Assembly: GCF_025791835.1 (NCBI RefSeq)
Contig: NZ_JAOXLP010000001.1
Span: forward strand, 124,001-188,000
DNA: 64,000 bases
Source: Roseomonas xinghualingensis
GTDB lineage: Bacteria; Pseudomonadota; Alphaproteobacteria; Acetobacterales; Acetobacteraceae
Reading direction: 5' to 3'
A program made the position numbers and the translations under genes. A model generated the notes under the pieces. That model did no database searches. It was given only the letters and a program-made list of their open reading frames with translations, and had not been told where the DNA came from. This document shows positions 9,113 to 17,265 of the stretch, piece after piece (within the stretch, counting starts at the first letter, position 1; each line of letters begins with the position of its first letter).

Positions 9113-9285
9113 GCTGGGCAGGATAACGCGCATCCCCCCGCCCAGGTCCATGGCTGCTGTGCGCGGCAGCCCCTTGCGTCAGGCGGCCCGACGCGCCTAC
9201 CTCCGCCCGGCTGGCGCCCGAGGGGCGCCTGCGGCCGGCCCGATTGGCGCGGGCCGCGCAGGATTGGGCCAGCGGATAGGGCAGG

Positions 9286-10197
9286 ATGAACTGGATCTCG
9301 GATTGGGCGCTGCCCAAGATACAGACGCTGTTCGGCACGAAGCGCGACGTGCCGGAGAACCTCTGGATCAAATGCTCCCGTTGCGAGGCGATGGTCTTCC
9401 ACCAGGACCTGGAGCGGACGCTGCATGTCTGCCCGAAATGCGGGCACCACATGCGCATCTCGGCCCAGCGGCGCCTGGACTACACCTTCGATCCGGGCTG
9501 GCAGCGCATCGAGCTGCCCCGCGCCCCGGCCGACCCGCTGCGCTTCCGTGACAGCCGCCGCTATGGCGACCGCCTGCGCGAGGCCCAGCAGAAGTCCGGC
9601 ATGGATGACGCGATCGCCGTTGCCCATGGCACCATCGAGGGCAAGCCGGCCGTCGCCGCCGCCTTCGAATTCTCCTTCATGGGCGGCTCCATGGGCGCCG
9701 GCGTGGGTGAGGGCATCGTCACCGCCGCCCGCCTGGCCGTGCTGCAGGACGCGCCGCTGATCGTCTTCACCGCCTCGGGCGGCGCCCGCATGCAGGAGGG
9801 CGCGGTTTCGCTGATGCAGATGCCGCGCACCGTGATCGCGACGCGCATGGTGAAGGAGGCGGGCCTGCCCTTCATCGTGGTGCTGTGCGACCCGACGACG
9901 GGCGGCGTGACGGCCAGCTTCGCCATGCTGGGCGACATCCAGATCGCCGAGCCGGGCGCGCTGATCGGCTTCGCCGGCGCCCGCGTGATCGAGCAGACGG
10001 TGCGCGAGAAGCTGCCCGAGGGCTTCCAGCGGGCCGAGTACCTGCTGGAGCACGGCATCCTGGACATGGTGGTGAAGCGCCAGGACATGCGCGAGACCCT
10101 GGCGCGGCTGATCGGCTTCCTGCGTCCGGCCGCCCCGCCAGCGCCGGTGGCGGAGGTCATCCCGCTGCCCGTGCCGGCCGCCACCCCGGCGGAATAG
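9286..10197 (+). CDS. accD: Acetyl-CoA carboxylase carboxyltransferase subunit beta
   Basis: Together with AccA, transfers the carboxyl group from biotin carboxyl carrier protein to acetyl-CoA, making malonyl-CoA for fatty-acid synthesis. 303 residues, normal length. The N-terminal zinc ribbon uses Cys30, Cys33, Cys49 and Cys52 (WIKCSRC, VCPKCGHH). The carboxyltransferase core has GGSMGAGVGEG, FTASGGARMQEG and LCDPTTGGVTASFAMLGD. A GGCAGG motif lies just before the ATG. It is followed 82 bp later by folC on the same strand, the usual alphaproteobacterial pair. Confidence 0.97.
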   Translation: MNWISDWALPKIQTLFGTKRDVPENLWIKCSRCEAMVFHQDLERTLHVCPKCGHHMRISAQRRLDYTFDPGWQRIELPRAPADPLRFRDSRRYGDRLREAQQKSGMDDAIAVAHGTIEGKPAVAAAFEFSFMGGSMGAGVGEGIVTAARLAVLQDAPLIVFTASGGARMQEGAVSLMQMPRTVIATRMVKEAGLPFIVVLCDPTTGGVTASFAMLGDIQIAEPGALIGFAGARVIEQTVREKLPEGFQRAEYLLEHGILDMVVKRQDMRETLARLIGFLRPAAPPAPVAEVIPLPVPAATPAE

Positions 10198-10279
10198 GCC
10201 AGCCACGATCCTCGCCCCGCGCCTTTTGCGCGGGGCGCCCCGGCCGGGGGACCGCCGGCCCGAATCCGGAATCCCGGCC

Positions 10280-11626
10280 ATGGCCGACGCCCCTTCCACC
10301 GACAGCGCTTCTCCCTGGGGCGCCCCGGCAGGCCTTCGCGCCGCGCCGGGCGCTGGCCGGTCCGAGCAGATCATCGACCGCCTGCACGCCCTGCATCCCA
10401 AGCTGATCGATCTCAGCCTCGATCGCCTGCAACGCTGCCTGGACGCGCTGGGCAATCCCGAGCGCAGCCTGCCGCCCGTGATCCATGTGGCCGGCACCAA
10501 CGGCAAGGGCAGCACCTGCGCCTTCCTGCGGGCCATCGCGGAGGCGGCCGGGCAACGTGTCCACGCCTATACCTCGCCCCATCTCGTCCGCTTCCATGAG
10601 CGCATCCGCCTGGCCGGGAAGCTGGTGGAGGAGGAGGTCCTGGCCGCCACGCTGGAGGAGGTGGAGGCCCGCAATGGGGGCGAGCCCATCACCGTCTTCG
10701 AGGTGACGACCGCCGCCGCCCTGCTTCTCTTCAGCCGCGTCCCGGCGGATGTGCTGATCCTGGAGGTGGGCCTCGGCGGCCGCTTCGACGCGACCAATGT
10801 GGTGGACCGCCCCGCCGCCTGCGCCATTGCTTCCATCTCAATGGACCATGTGGATTTCCTCGGCGACACCATCGCGGCCATCGCTCGCGAGAAGGCCGGG
10901 ATCATCAAGCCCGGCATCCCCGTGGCCACCGGCACCCAGCCGCCCGCGGCCCTGGCCGTGCTCCAGGCCGAGGCCAGCGCCAAGGGTGCCCCCCTTCTCG
11001 TCCGGGACCAGGACTGGTGGGCTGAATGGGAGGGCGATGGCCTTCTCTACCGCGATGCGGGTGGCATGCTCCGCCTTCCCCGTCCCGCCCTGCCCGGCCC
11101 TCACCAGGCCGATAATGCAGGCATTGCCATTGCCGCCCTTCGGGCCTGGGACCCTTCCTGGCTGACCGATGATGCAATTGCCGGTGGCCTCGCCAGCGCC
11201 ACCTGGCCCGCCCGCCTGCAGCGGTTGCATGGCGCCCTGGCGGCCGGCCTGCCCGCCGGATGGGAACTCTGGCTCGATGGCGGCCACAATGCCGGCGCCG
11301 GCCTTGCCCTGGCAGGGCAGCTTCGCGGCTGGTCGGACCGGCCGCTGCACCTCATCGTCGGGATGAAGAAGTCGAAGGCGATCGGCGACTTCCTCGCTCC
11401 CCTTCTGCCCCACGCCACCACCATCTGGGCTGTGGCCGAACCCGGCCAGCATCTTGCCGTGCCGCCGGAGGACATCGTCGCGGCCTCGAACGGCCTTGCC
11501 CGGCCGGGGCCGCGCGTGGCGGATGCGCTGGCGGCGATGGATGGGCCGCCGGGCCGCGTGCTGATCTGCGGGAGCCTCTACCTGGCGGGGGAAGTGCTGA
11601 AGGCGGATGGGAGCTGGCCGGACTGA
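10280..11626 (+). CDS. folC: Folylpolyglutamate synthase / dihydrofolate synthase
   Basis: Adds glutamate to dihydropteroate and then further glutamates to folates. 448 residues. The ATP-binding loop GTNGKGS is at about 72-78, the Mur-ligase motif ILEVGLGGRFDATN at about 159-172, and SISMDHVDFLGDTIAAIAREKAGIIKPG follows in two parts, as expected. The C-terminal domain has LWLDGGHNAGAG. ATG 10280 is chosen over an upstream GTG at 10226 because the upstream extension is not family-like. Probably co-transcribed with accD; its 3' end faces lapA. Confidence 0.95.
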   Translation: MADAPSTDSASPWGAPAGLRAAPGAGRSEQIIDRLHALHPKLIDLSLDRLQRCLDALGNPERSLPPVIHVAGTNGKGSTCAFLRAIAEAAGQRVHAYTSPHLVRFHERIRLAGKLVEEEVLAATLEEVEARNGGEPITVFEVTTAAALLLFSRVPADVLILEVGLGGRFDATNVVDRPAACAIASISMDHVDFLGDTIAAIAREKAGIIKPGIPVATGTQPPAALAVLQAEASAKGAPLLVRDQDWWAEWEGDGLLYRDAGGMLRLPRPALPGPHQADNAGIAIAALRAWDPSWLTDDAIAGGLASATWPARLQRLHGALAAGLPAGWELWLDGGHNAGAGLALAGQLRGWSDRPLHLIVGMKKSKAIGDFLAPLLPHATTIWAVAEPGQHLAVPPEDIVAASNGLARPGPRVADALAAMDGPPGRVLICGSLYLAGEVLKADGSWPD

Positions 11627-11631
11627 TGGCC

Positions 11632-11767
11632 CCAGGGGCTTTGCCCCTGGAACCCTGCAGGGAGGCGGCGGGCAGCCCGCGACCTGTTCCTGGGTGATAC
11701 GCCCGGGGTCATGATTCCGGGCGGCAGACATGCCCGCCTAAGCGGGCTGGGTAGATGGCCTGCGGCG
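11632..11767. repeat. Family-A mosaic palindromic repeat, divergent copy
   Basis: Fills the gap between the convergent folC and lapA. It has the CCAGGGGC/GCCCCTGG module, a GGCGGGCAGCCCGC-like module, and a central inverted repeat at 11700-11723 (arms CGCCCGG and CCGGGCG), then a GCCTGCGGCGCTAC segment shared with the 22.3 kb copy. The central arms differ in sequence from other copies but still pair. Confidence 0.6.
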
Positions 11768-12127
11768 CTACCCGATCACCCGCACGGCCCGGCTGCCTGT
11801 CCCGGAATACATTGCCTGGTCCCGCGCCAGCGTTTCCGCCTCCACGCGCTTGGCCTCCCGCGCGCGCAGTTCGTTCAGCTCAGCCTGGGCGGCTTCCCCG
11901 GCTCTGGCCCGCGCCCGCATGCGGCGGCGGGACGGCATGCCGGCGGTCCAGGCCACAAAGGCACCGAGCAGGAAGGCCAGGGCCGAGACGAGCAGCACGG
12001 CGAGTGCCAGCGGCGTCTGCCAGGTGAGGTCGAAGGGCCAGAGCCCGACCGAGACGGGCTGCATGTTCGACAGTGCGAACAGCACGATGACGAGCAGCAG
12101 CGGCCCGATCAGCAACCAGCGCCACAT
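11768..12127 (-). CDS. lapA: LapA-domain (DUF1049) membrane protein
   Basis: 119 residues. Two hydrophobic helices (about 3-20 and 42-62) are separated by a short loop with the family signature NMQPVSVGLWPF, followed by a basic, Ala/Arg-rich cytoplasmic tail predicted to be coiled-coil (about 70-105). LapA-type proteins act with LapB in controlling lipopolysaccharide synthesis in E. coli; the role here is by family only. ATG 12127 (MWRWLLIG) is the family-like start. It lies 19 bp downstream of ihfB, the usual alphaproteobacterial neighbour. Confidence 0.85.
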   Translation of the reverse strand: MWRWLLIGPLLLVIVLFALSNMQPVSVGLWPFDLTWQTPLALAVLLVSALAFLLGAFVAWTAGMPSRRRMRARARAGEAAQAELNELRAREAKRVEAETLARDQAMYSGTGSRAVRVIG

Positions 12128-12146
12128 GGGCGGTACTCCTGAAGTG

Positions 12147-12470
12147 TCAGCCGTCCGCCCGTGCGGCGGTACGGCGCGATTGCTGCAGCGGGCCACCATT
12201 CACCCGCTCCCGCAGCTCCTTGCCGGGCTTGAAATAGGGGACCGCCTTGCCGGAGACGGCAACGGACTCCCCTGTGCGCGGGTTGCGGCCCGTGCGCGCA
12301 TCCCGCTTCTTGGCGGAGAAGGCGCCGAAGCCGCGCAGCTCCACCCGGTCCCCACGCGCCAGGGCGGCGGTGATCTCCTCGAAGATCGTGGCCACGATCA
12401 ACTCCACGTCCGGCTGGCGCAGATGCGGATTGGCCGCTGCGAGGGCCGCGATGAGTTCCGACTTCGTCAT
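12147..12470 (-). CDS. ihfB: Integration host factor subunit beta
   Basis: 107 residues, DNABII family. Binds and sharply bends DNA as a heterodimer with IhfA. The N-terminus [11 protein letters not shown] and the DNA-arm sequence [11 protein letters not shown] followed by [14 protein letters not shown] are typical of IHF-beta rather than HU. ATG 12470 is preferred; a longer frame upstream is not family-like. It follows sppA by 25 bp and precedes lapA by 19 bp, so the three form a probable operon. Confidence 0.93.
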   Translation of the reverse strand: MTKSELIAALAAANPHLRQPDVELIVATIFEEITAALARGDRVELRGFGAFSAKKRDARTGRNPRTGESVAVSGKAVPYFKPGKELRERVNGGPLQQSRRTAARADG

Positions 12471-12495
12471 CCGGCGCGTGCGTCCCCGAGACCCG

Positions 12496-13533
12496 CTAAC
12501 GGTTCCAAGGCTGCCAAAGCGCCCAGGCGCCGTCAACGCCAAGTCCTTCTGAAACCACGCTTTTCAGGGCACCGCCGAAAGCGGCCCCAAAAGCCTCGCC
12601 CAACATGGCCCCGAAGGCCCTCTCCCGCAGGTCCCGCGCGCGCAGGTCGCGCACCGGCAGGTCGGCATCGATGCCATGGGCGGAGGCCAGATGGGCGCGG
12701 GCCTCCTGCTCGCCGCCGATGGCGTCCACCAGCCCGGCAGACAGGGCTTGGCGGCCGGTCATGACCCGCCCATCGGCGATGATCCGTACCTGTTCCTCCG
12801 GCATGCGGCGGCCTTCGGCGACCATGCGCACGAACTGGGAATGCAGGTCGGACACCACTGCATTCAGCGCGGCGCGGCCTTCCTCACTCAGTGGCCGGAA
12901 GGGGCTGGGCTGGTCCTTCAGCGGGCCGGAGGCGATCGTCTCGGCCCGAACGCCCAGAAGCTGCATCGCCTCATGCACGTCGAAGGATTGCAGCAGTACG
13001 CCGATCGAGCCGGTGACGCTGCCTTGCCGCGCGAAGATGCGTTCCGCCGGCATGGCGATCATGTAGCCGGCCGAGGCCGCCGTGCCGCCGAACACCGCCA
13101 CCAGCGGCTTGGCTGCCCGGAAGCGCGTCAGCGCCGCATGAAGGGATTCCCCGCCCGAGACGGTGCCGCCCGGGCTGTCCACGCGCAGGACCATGCCGCG
13201 CACCGAATCCGATTTCGCGGCACGGTCGATCGCCTCCACCAGCTTCCGGTCGTCGGTGATGGTGCCGGAGACGTTGAGCCGCAGCACATGTGGCCCGCGC
13301 AGCGCCGCGAAGGTTGTCCCCTCGGAGGCAGGCCCGGCAAAGGCAAGGGCCAGGCCGCCGAGCACGGTCAGCACCGCCAGGGCCCGCCAGATCCCCCGGC
13401 TGCGCTTCAGCCGCCGCCGGTCCAGCAGCAGATCCGCATCCAGCCCATCCGAAACGGGTGGCGCGGGCGGCGGGACGGCTGGTGAGCCGGGCTCGGAGGG
13501 AGGCGGGGCGGGCCAGGGTGGGGAAGTTGCCAT
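12496..13533 (-). CDS. sppA: Signal peptide peptidase SppA-type serine protease (S49)
   Basis: 345 residues. A Pro-rich cytoplasmic head (1-45) precedes one membrane helix (about 48-68) and the S49 domain. Catalytic Ser154 lies in [15 protein letters not shown] and the general-base Lys206 in [29 protein letters not shown] (about 116-132) forms the substrate region. This is the short, single-domain form, thought to degrade released signal peptides in the membrane. ATG 13533 is chosen over a TTG six bases upstream. Divergent from the small secreted protein at 13750. Confidence 0.92.
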   Translation of the reverse strand: MATSPPWPAPPPSEPGSPAVPPPAPPVSDGLDADLLLDRRRLKRSRGIWRALAVLTVLGGLALAFAGPASEGTTFAALRGPHVLRLNVSGTITDDRKLVEAIDRAAKSDSVRGMVLRVDSPGGTVSGGESLHAALTRFRAAKPLVAVFGGTAASAGYMIAMPAERIFARQGSVTGSIGVLLQSFDVHEAMQLLGVRAETIASGPLKDQPSPFRPLSEEGRAALNAVVSDLHSQFVRMVAEGRRMPEEQVRIIADGRVMTGRQALSAGLVDAIGGEQEARAHLASAHGIDADLPVRDLRARDLRERAFGAMLGEAFGAAFGGALKSVVSEGLGVDGAWALWQPWNR

Positions 13534-13633
13534 GCCCAAGTCTATGCGCGCAGCGATCCCCCGAAGCCAAGACCAGATGACTGCGCCATTTCATCTGAAG
13601 TGGCGCTTCATTCAAAAATACATCTATTGTCGC

Positions 13634-13663
13634 GTGACATGGGACATTGTGGGGAGCTACAAT
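13634..13663 (+). promoter_or_regulatory. Possible sigma-70 promoter for the small secreted protein
   Basis: GTGACA at 13634-13639 and TACAAT at 13658-13663 are separated by 18 bp, within an unusually AT-rich patch for this genome. Transcription would start near 13670, about 80 nt before the ATG at 13750. Consensus match only. Confidence 0.45.
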
Positions 13664-13749
13664 TCCGTCCCGTCAGGGAAAGCGGACCCCTCCGCGATCC
13701 CACGCCGCCCCATGCCATGGCCCGGCTCACGCGATCGGGAAAAACGCCC

Positions 13750-14169
13750 ATGCGCCCTCTCCTGCTGGCCTTCCTCCTGGCGGCCTCTTTCCTGGGGACC
13801 GCCCCCGCCGAGGCCCAGCAGCTTCGCTCGCACTCCATTACCAATGCCGTGACGCCCCCCTCCACAGGCGAAACGGCCTGCGACGACGCCGTCGCCGCTT
13901 GGCGGGCCTGCATCGCAGTCTCGCCTAAGTCTCCCCCAGACAAGGCGCAGGCGAACACCGAGGTGGACAAGTTCGTGCGCGATGTCTTCAACGCCCGCGG
14001 CCCCCACCGCGACGACCTCGTGCGTGCCTGCGTCCGGGCCGCCCCCGGCTACCGCCAGATGGCCGAGAACGGCACCTGCGCCGCCAATATCACGGGCGCG
14101 CGCGACGACCAGGCCACGCGCATGGGCAGCCCGGCCGGGATCATCGCGGCGGAGCGGCGGGGGCGGTAG
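13750..14169 (+). CDS. Small secreted protein of unknown function
   Basis: 139 residues, family not recognised. A clear signal peptide (MRPLLLAFLLAASFLG, cleavage likely after AEA near 24) precedes a polar mature part. It contains four Cys: two in ETACDDAVAAWRACIAV (a CX9C spacing) and two more in VRACVRAAPGYRQ and NGTCAAN. Two disulphides are therefore plausible for a periplasmic or secreted helical protein. ATG 13750 is chosen because the signal peptide begins there; the frame is open back to 13600. Convergent with the M20 gene. Confidence 0.65.
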   Translation: MRPLLLAFLLAASFLGTAPAEAQQLRSHSITNAVTPPSTGETACDDAVAAWRACIAVSPKSPPDKAQANTEVDKFVRDVFNARGPHRDDLVRACVRAAPGYRQMAENGTCAANITGARDDQATRMGSPAGIIAAERRGR

Positions 14170-14177
14170 CGCTGCTG

Positions 14178-14293
14178 CCCCGGAGGCTCTGCCTCCGGAC
14201 CTCCGCCGGGGTGGCAGCGGCCACCCCGGACCCCGCGTCAGGTTTTCAGCGAAACAGTGGGATTGGTAGCGCCGCAGGCAAGCAAGCTGGGCC
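14178..14293. repeat. Family-A mosaic palindromic repeat, half copy
   Basis: Modules CCGGAGGCTCTGCCTCCGG, then GGGGTGGCAGCGGCCACCCC and GGACCCCGCG, then CAGCGAAACAG and GCGCCGCAGGC. The first ~70 nt are identical to the start of the 41.0 kb copy. The central CGCCTGAGGTC hairpin and the second half are missing. It lies between convergent genes, ending 3 bp before the M20 stop codon. Confidence 0.8.
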
Positions 14294-14296
14294 GCC

Positions 14297-15496
14297 TCAG
14301 GCCTCCATCCCCGCCGTCTTCAGCAGCGTCGCGAAGGCCAGCTGCATGTCGTGCAGCGTCTGCTTCGGCTCCACATCCACCCATTCATCCAGCGTATGTG
14401 CCCCGGCTCCGGCGCCCGCGCTGACGGCGATGCCGGGAATGCCCAGCGAGATCGGGATGCTCGCATCGGTGGAGCTGGCCACGGTCTTGGGCGCGAAGCC
14501 CAGCGCCCTGGCGGCGGCGGTCGCATTCGCCACCAGCTCGCTGTTGCGGTCGATCGCGCCGGCGGGCCGGTCACCGATCTTCTTCCACTCCACGGTCACC
14601 ACGCCCTTGGCGGTGCTGCGCGCCGTGTTCTCCGCCTCGACGGCGCGCTGCACGACGTTCTTGAAGGCGTGGTCGATGCGCTGAAGCTCCTGCGCGGAAT
14701 CCGAGCGCAGGTCCACTTCCAGCCACACCTCGTTCGGAATGGAGTTCACCGAGGTGCCGCCGCCGATCACGCTGGCGCTGAAGGTGGTGCGGGGCTCCTT
14801 CGGCACCTCGATGCGCGAGAGGCCCGCCATGGTCTCCGCCAGGGCAAAGGAGGGGCTGACGATGCCGAAATCCATGAAGCTGTGCCCGCCGGGGCCGCGG
14901 AAGGTCAGGCGGTAGCGCAGGGAGCCGGTGGCGCCGGAGACGATGGTGCCCATGCCCATCGGTCCCTCGACCGAGATGAAGGCGGCGATGCGGCCGGCAT
15001 AGCGGCCCTTGGTGAAGAGGAAGCGCACCCCACGCAGGTCGCCCAGCCCTTCCTCGCCTACATTCCCGAGGAAGAGGATGTCGTGCTTGGTCTTGATGCC
15101 CGCCGCGTCCATGGCGCGCAGGAACGCCAGGTTCATCGCCAGGCTGCGCGTGTCGTCGCCGATGCCGGGGGCATAGAGGCGCGTGCCCTCGCGCCGCACC
15201 TTCAGATCCGTGCCGGGCGGGAAGACCGTGTCCAGATGCGCGGCCACCACGATCAGCTGGCCGTTGCCGAGGCCACGCCGCAGGCCCATCACATTGCCCT
15301 CGGCGTCCATCTCGCAGTCCTCGAGACCGGCCTTGCGCAGCATTTCCAGATACGCCTTGCCGCGCTCCTCCTCCTGGAAGAAGGGCGCCGGGATCTCGGT
15401 GAGCTTGATGGTCTCCTCGACGAAGCGCTCGTGGTTGGCGGCCAGATGCCGCAGCGCTTCCTGATAGGCTGCGCTCTTCATCACCTGCTCGACCAT
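14297..15496 (-). CDS. M20-family metallopeptidase/amidohydrolase (peptidase T-like)
   Basis: 399 residues. Metal-binding pattern of M20 enzymes: His87-x-Asp89 (AAHLDTVF), Asp114 (GIGDDTRS), the base/ligand pair Glu148-Glu149 (NVGEEGLGD), Glu in ISVEGPM, and the C-terminal His in AGAHTLDEW. The dimerisation lid (about 185-295) has GPGGHSF and GGTSVNSIPN. Hydrolyses a peptide or N-acyl/amide bond; substrate unknown. Some deaminases of aromatic amines belong to this family, which is of interest beside the 3-HAO-like and arylformamidase-like genes. ATG 15496 has AGGGGA about 10 bp upstream; a longer frame would overlap the preceding gene. Confidence 0.85.
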   Translation of the reverse strand: MVEQVMKSAAYQEALRHLAANHERFVEETIKLTEIPAPFFQEEERGKAYLEMLRKAGLEDCEMDAEGNVMGLRRGLGNGQLIVVAAHLDTVFPPGTDLKVRREGTRLYAPGIGDDTRSLAMNLAFLRAMDAAGIKTKHDILFLGNVGEEGLGDLRGVRFLFTKGRYAGRIAAFISVEGPMGMGTIVSGATGSLRYRLTFRGPGGHSFMDFGIVSPSFALAETMAGLSRIEVPKEPRTTFSASVIGGGTSVNSIPNEVWLEVDLRSDSAQELQRIDHAFKNVVQRAVEAENTARSTAKGVVTVEWKKIGDRPAGAIDRNSELVANATAAARALGFAPKTVASSTDASIPISLGIPGIAVSAGAGAGAHTLDEWVDVEPKQTLHDMQLAFATLLKTAGMEA

Positions 15497-15567
15497 CGCT
15501 GCTATATTCCCCTGCGAAACGTCCTTGCCATGCGACGGCCGGGCCGCGATGTCCAGATGCCGGAGAC

Positions 15568-16410
15568 TTACAGTTCCATCATCCGCCGCGTCGCCTGATG
15601 CAGCGGGTTCCCCGGTTCCCCGAAGTCGAAGACCAGGTCGAAGTGATTCGAGCCCGGCCGGGGCGGCACCAGTTCCGCCTCGCATCCCGCCTCGCGCAAC
15701 CGCCGTGCGAAGTCCCCGGTCTGCCGCTTGAACTCGCTCGTCTCGGTATCTCCATAGGCCAGCGCCACCGGGAGCCCGGAAGGCAGCGGCAGCAGGGCCG
15801 GGCTGTTCCGGGCAGCCGACGCCTCATCCAGGGACATCCATTCGTTGATATGGGTCCGGGGAATGGGCGTCAGGTCGAAAAGGCCGGAGAGCAGCGTGGC
15901 CCCGGCCACCGGGCGATCGGGCAGGCCCAAGGCGCCCTGCCAGCCCGGCGTCAGCAGCATTGCCGCCAGATGCCCGCCCGCGCTGCTTCCCGCCACATGA
16001 ATGCACGAGGGATCGCCGCCGAAGCGCGCGATGTTCCGGTGCACCCAGGCCAGGGCGCGGCGGCATTCCTCCACGATCCGGTCCAGCGAGGCTGCAGGTG
16101 CCAGCGTGTAGTTCACCGACACCACGCAGGCCCCCGCCGCCACGAAGGCCGGGGCCATGGAGCCGGAATCCGCCGCATCCAGCGCCCGCCAGTAGCCGCC
16201 ATGGATGAAGACCAGCACCGGCGACGCCGCGCCTGACTGGGCGGGATAGACATCCAGCCGCTCCGGCCCGGTCTCGCCATAGGAATGGGTGGACCAGTCC
16301 AGCACGGCCTTCGCGGCATCGGTCCGCGCGCGGTACTCGGCCAGGATGTCCAGCACATTCGGAGTGGTGGCGCGGGCGTTGTATTCGTGGTCCAGCGTGG
16401 CGGTGTCCAT
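15568..16410 (-). CDS. Alpha/beta hydrolase, arylformamidase-like
   Basis: 280 residues. HGGYW at 70-74 is the oxyanion motif seen in kynurenine formamidases and related esterases. The nucleophile Ser143 is in AGSSAGGHLAA, and the catalytic His is in GSNHFDLVFDF near the C-terminus. Acid residue probably the Asp in AYGDTETSE. Soluble and cytoplasmic. The family includes N-formylkynurenine formamidase, which would fit the 3-hydroxyanthranilate dioxygenase-like gene 7 kb away, but carboxylesterase activity is equally possible. Same strand as, and 153 bp after, livF, with hairpins between them. Confidence 0.75.
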   Translation of the reverse strand: MDTATLDHEYNARATTPNVLDILAEYRARTDAAKAVLDWSTHSYGETGPERLDVYPAQSGAASPVLVFIHGGYWRALDAADSGSMAPAFVAAGACVVSVNYTLAPAASLDRIVEECRRALAWVHRNIARFGGDPSCIHVAGSSAGGHLAAMLLTPGWQGALGLPDRPVAGATLLSGLFDLTPIPRTHINEWMSLDEASAARNSPALLPLPSGLPVALAYGDTETSEFKRQTGDFARRLREAGCEAELVPPRPGSNHFDLVFDFGEPGNPLHQATRRMMEL

Positions 16411-16424
16411 GCGGTCCTCTTTGG

Positions 16425-16480
16425 GGAAAAAGCCGGGGGAAGTATCCCCCCAGGCCCCCTTCTATTTTTAGCCTGTAGCG
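16425..16480. terminator. Family-B hairpin repeat, minus orientation
   Basis: Read on the minus strand: CGCTACAGGCTAAAAATAGA, then AGGGGG, a GC-rich stem around a GGATACTT loop, then GGCTTTTT. T tracts lie on both sides, so it can act in both directions. Closely similar to the hairpins at 29.85 and 39.62 kb. Confidence 0.6.
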
Positions 16481-16526
16481 TCGGCGCGCGGGTGGAACCG
16501 GCGCGGCTTGTCTTGCAGAAAAAGAT

Positions 16527-16562
16527 GAGGGGCCCGGGGAGAATTCTTTCTCCCCGGCCTTC
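16527..16562 (-). terminator. Terminator hairpin of livF (family B, opposite orientation)
   Basis: A 10-bp stem (16534-16543 with 16548-16557) around a 4-nt loop begins 6 bp after the livF stop. Continuing on the minus strand, a TTTTT run follows about 10 nt beyond the stem. With the element at 16425-16480 this gives two oppositely oriented family-B units in one gap. Confidence 0.6.
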
Positions 16563-16563
16563 C

Positions 16564-17265
16564 TCAAACCCCGATCCAGGCCCGCACCCGCGCGGAATCC
16601 CGGTCCAGTTCCTCTCCGGTGCCCGTCCACACCGTGCGCCCCTTCTCCAGCACCGTGTGCCGGTCCGCGAGGCGGCGCAGCGCGGCGAGCGTCTTGTCGA
16701 TCAGCAGGATCGCCTGGCCCTCGGCCTTCAGCGCCGTGAGGGTCGCCCAGATTTCCGCGCGGATCACGGGGGCCAGCCCTTCCGTCGCCTCGTCCAGGAT
16801 CAGGAGATGCGGGTTGGTCATCAGCGCGCGGCCGATCGCCAACATCTGCTGCTCCCCGCCCGAAAGCGTGCGCGCGGATTGGCTGGCGCGCTCCTCGAGG
16901 CGGGGAAAGAGCCCGAACACGCGCTTCAACGTCCAGGGCTTTGCCGCCTTCTCCCGGTCCGCTGCCGTGGCGACGAGGTTCTCGCGCACCGTCAGCGTCG
17001 GGAAGATCTGCCGGCCTTCCGGCACCAGCCCGATGCCGCGGCGGGCCACGCCCTCCGGCGGCAGGCCGGAGACCACGGCGCCGCGGAACTCCACCCGCCC
17101 GCCGCGCGGCGGGTTCAGGCCCATGATGGCGCGCACCGTCGTGGTCTTGCCCATGCCGTTGCGGCCGAGCAGCGTCACCACCTCCCCCGGGCCGACATGC
17201 AGGTTCACGTCGAACAGCACCTGGGCCGCGCCATAGCCGGCCTGAAGCCCTTCCACCCGCAGCAT
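16564..17265 (-). CDS. livF: Branched-chain amino-acid-type ABC transporter ATP-binding protein (LivF)
   Basis: 233 residues. Walker A GRNGMGKTT at 34-42, signature LSGGEQQMLAIGRAL at about 130-144, and Walker B HLLILDEATEGL directly after. Short, with the LivF-type N-terminus (LRVEGLQAGYGAAQVLFDVNL). Powers uptake through LivH/LivM. The ATG overlaps the livG stop by one base (TGATG), so translation is coupled. Last gene of the transporter operon. The family also moves aromatic acids, urea and amides, so the substrate should be read from the neighbouring catabolic genes. Confidence 0.92.
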   Translation of the reverse strand: MLRVEGLQAGYGAAQVLFDVNLHVGPGEVVTLLGRNGMGKTTTVRAIMGLNPPRGGRVEFRGAVVSGLPPEGVARRGIGLVPEGRQIFPTLTVRENLVATAADREKAAKPWTLKRVFGLFPRLEERASQSARTLSGGEQQMLAIGRALMTNPHLLILDEATEGLAPVIRAEIWATLTALKAEGQAILLIDKTLAALRRLADRHTVLEKGRTVWTGTGEELDRDSARVRAWIGV

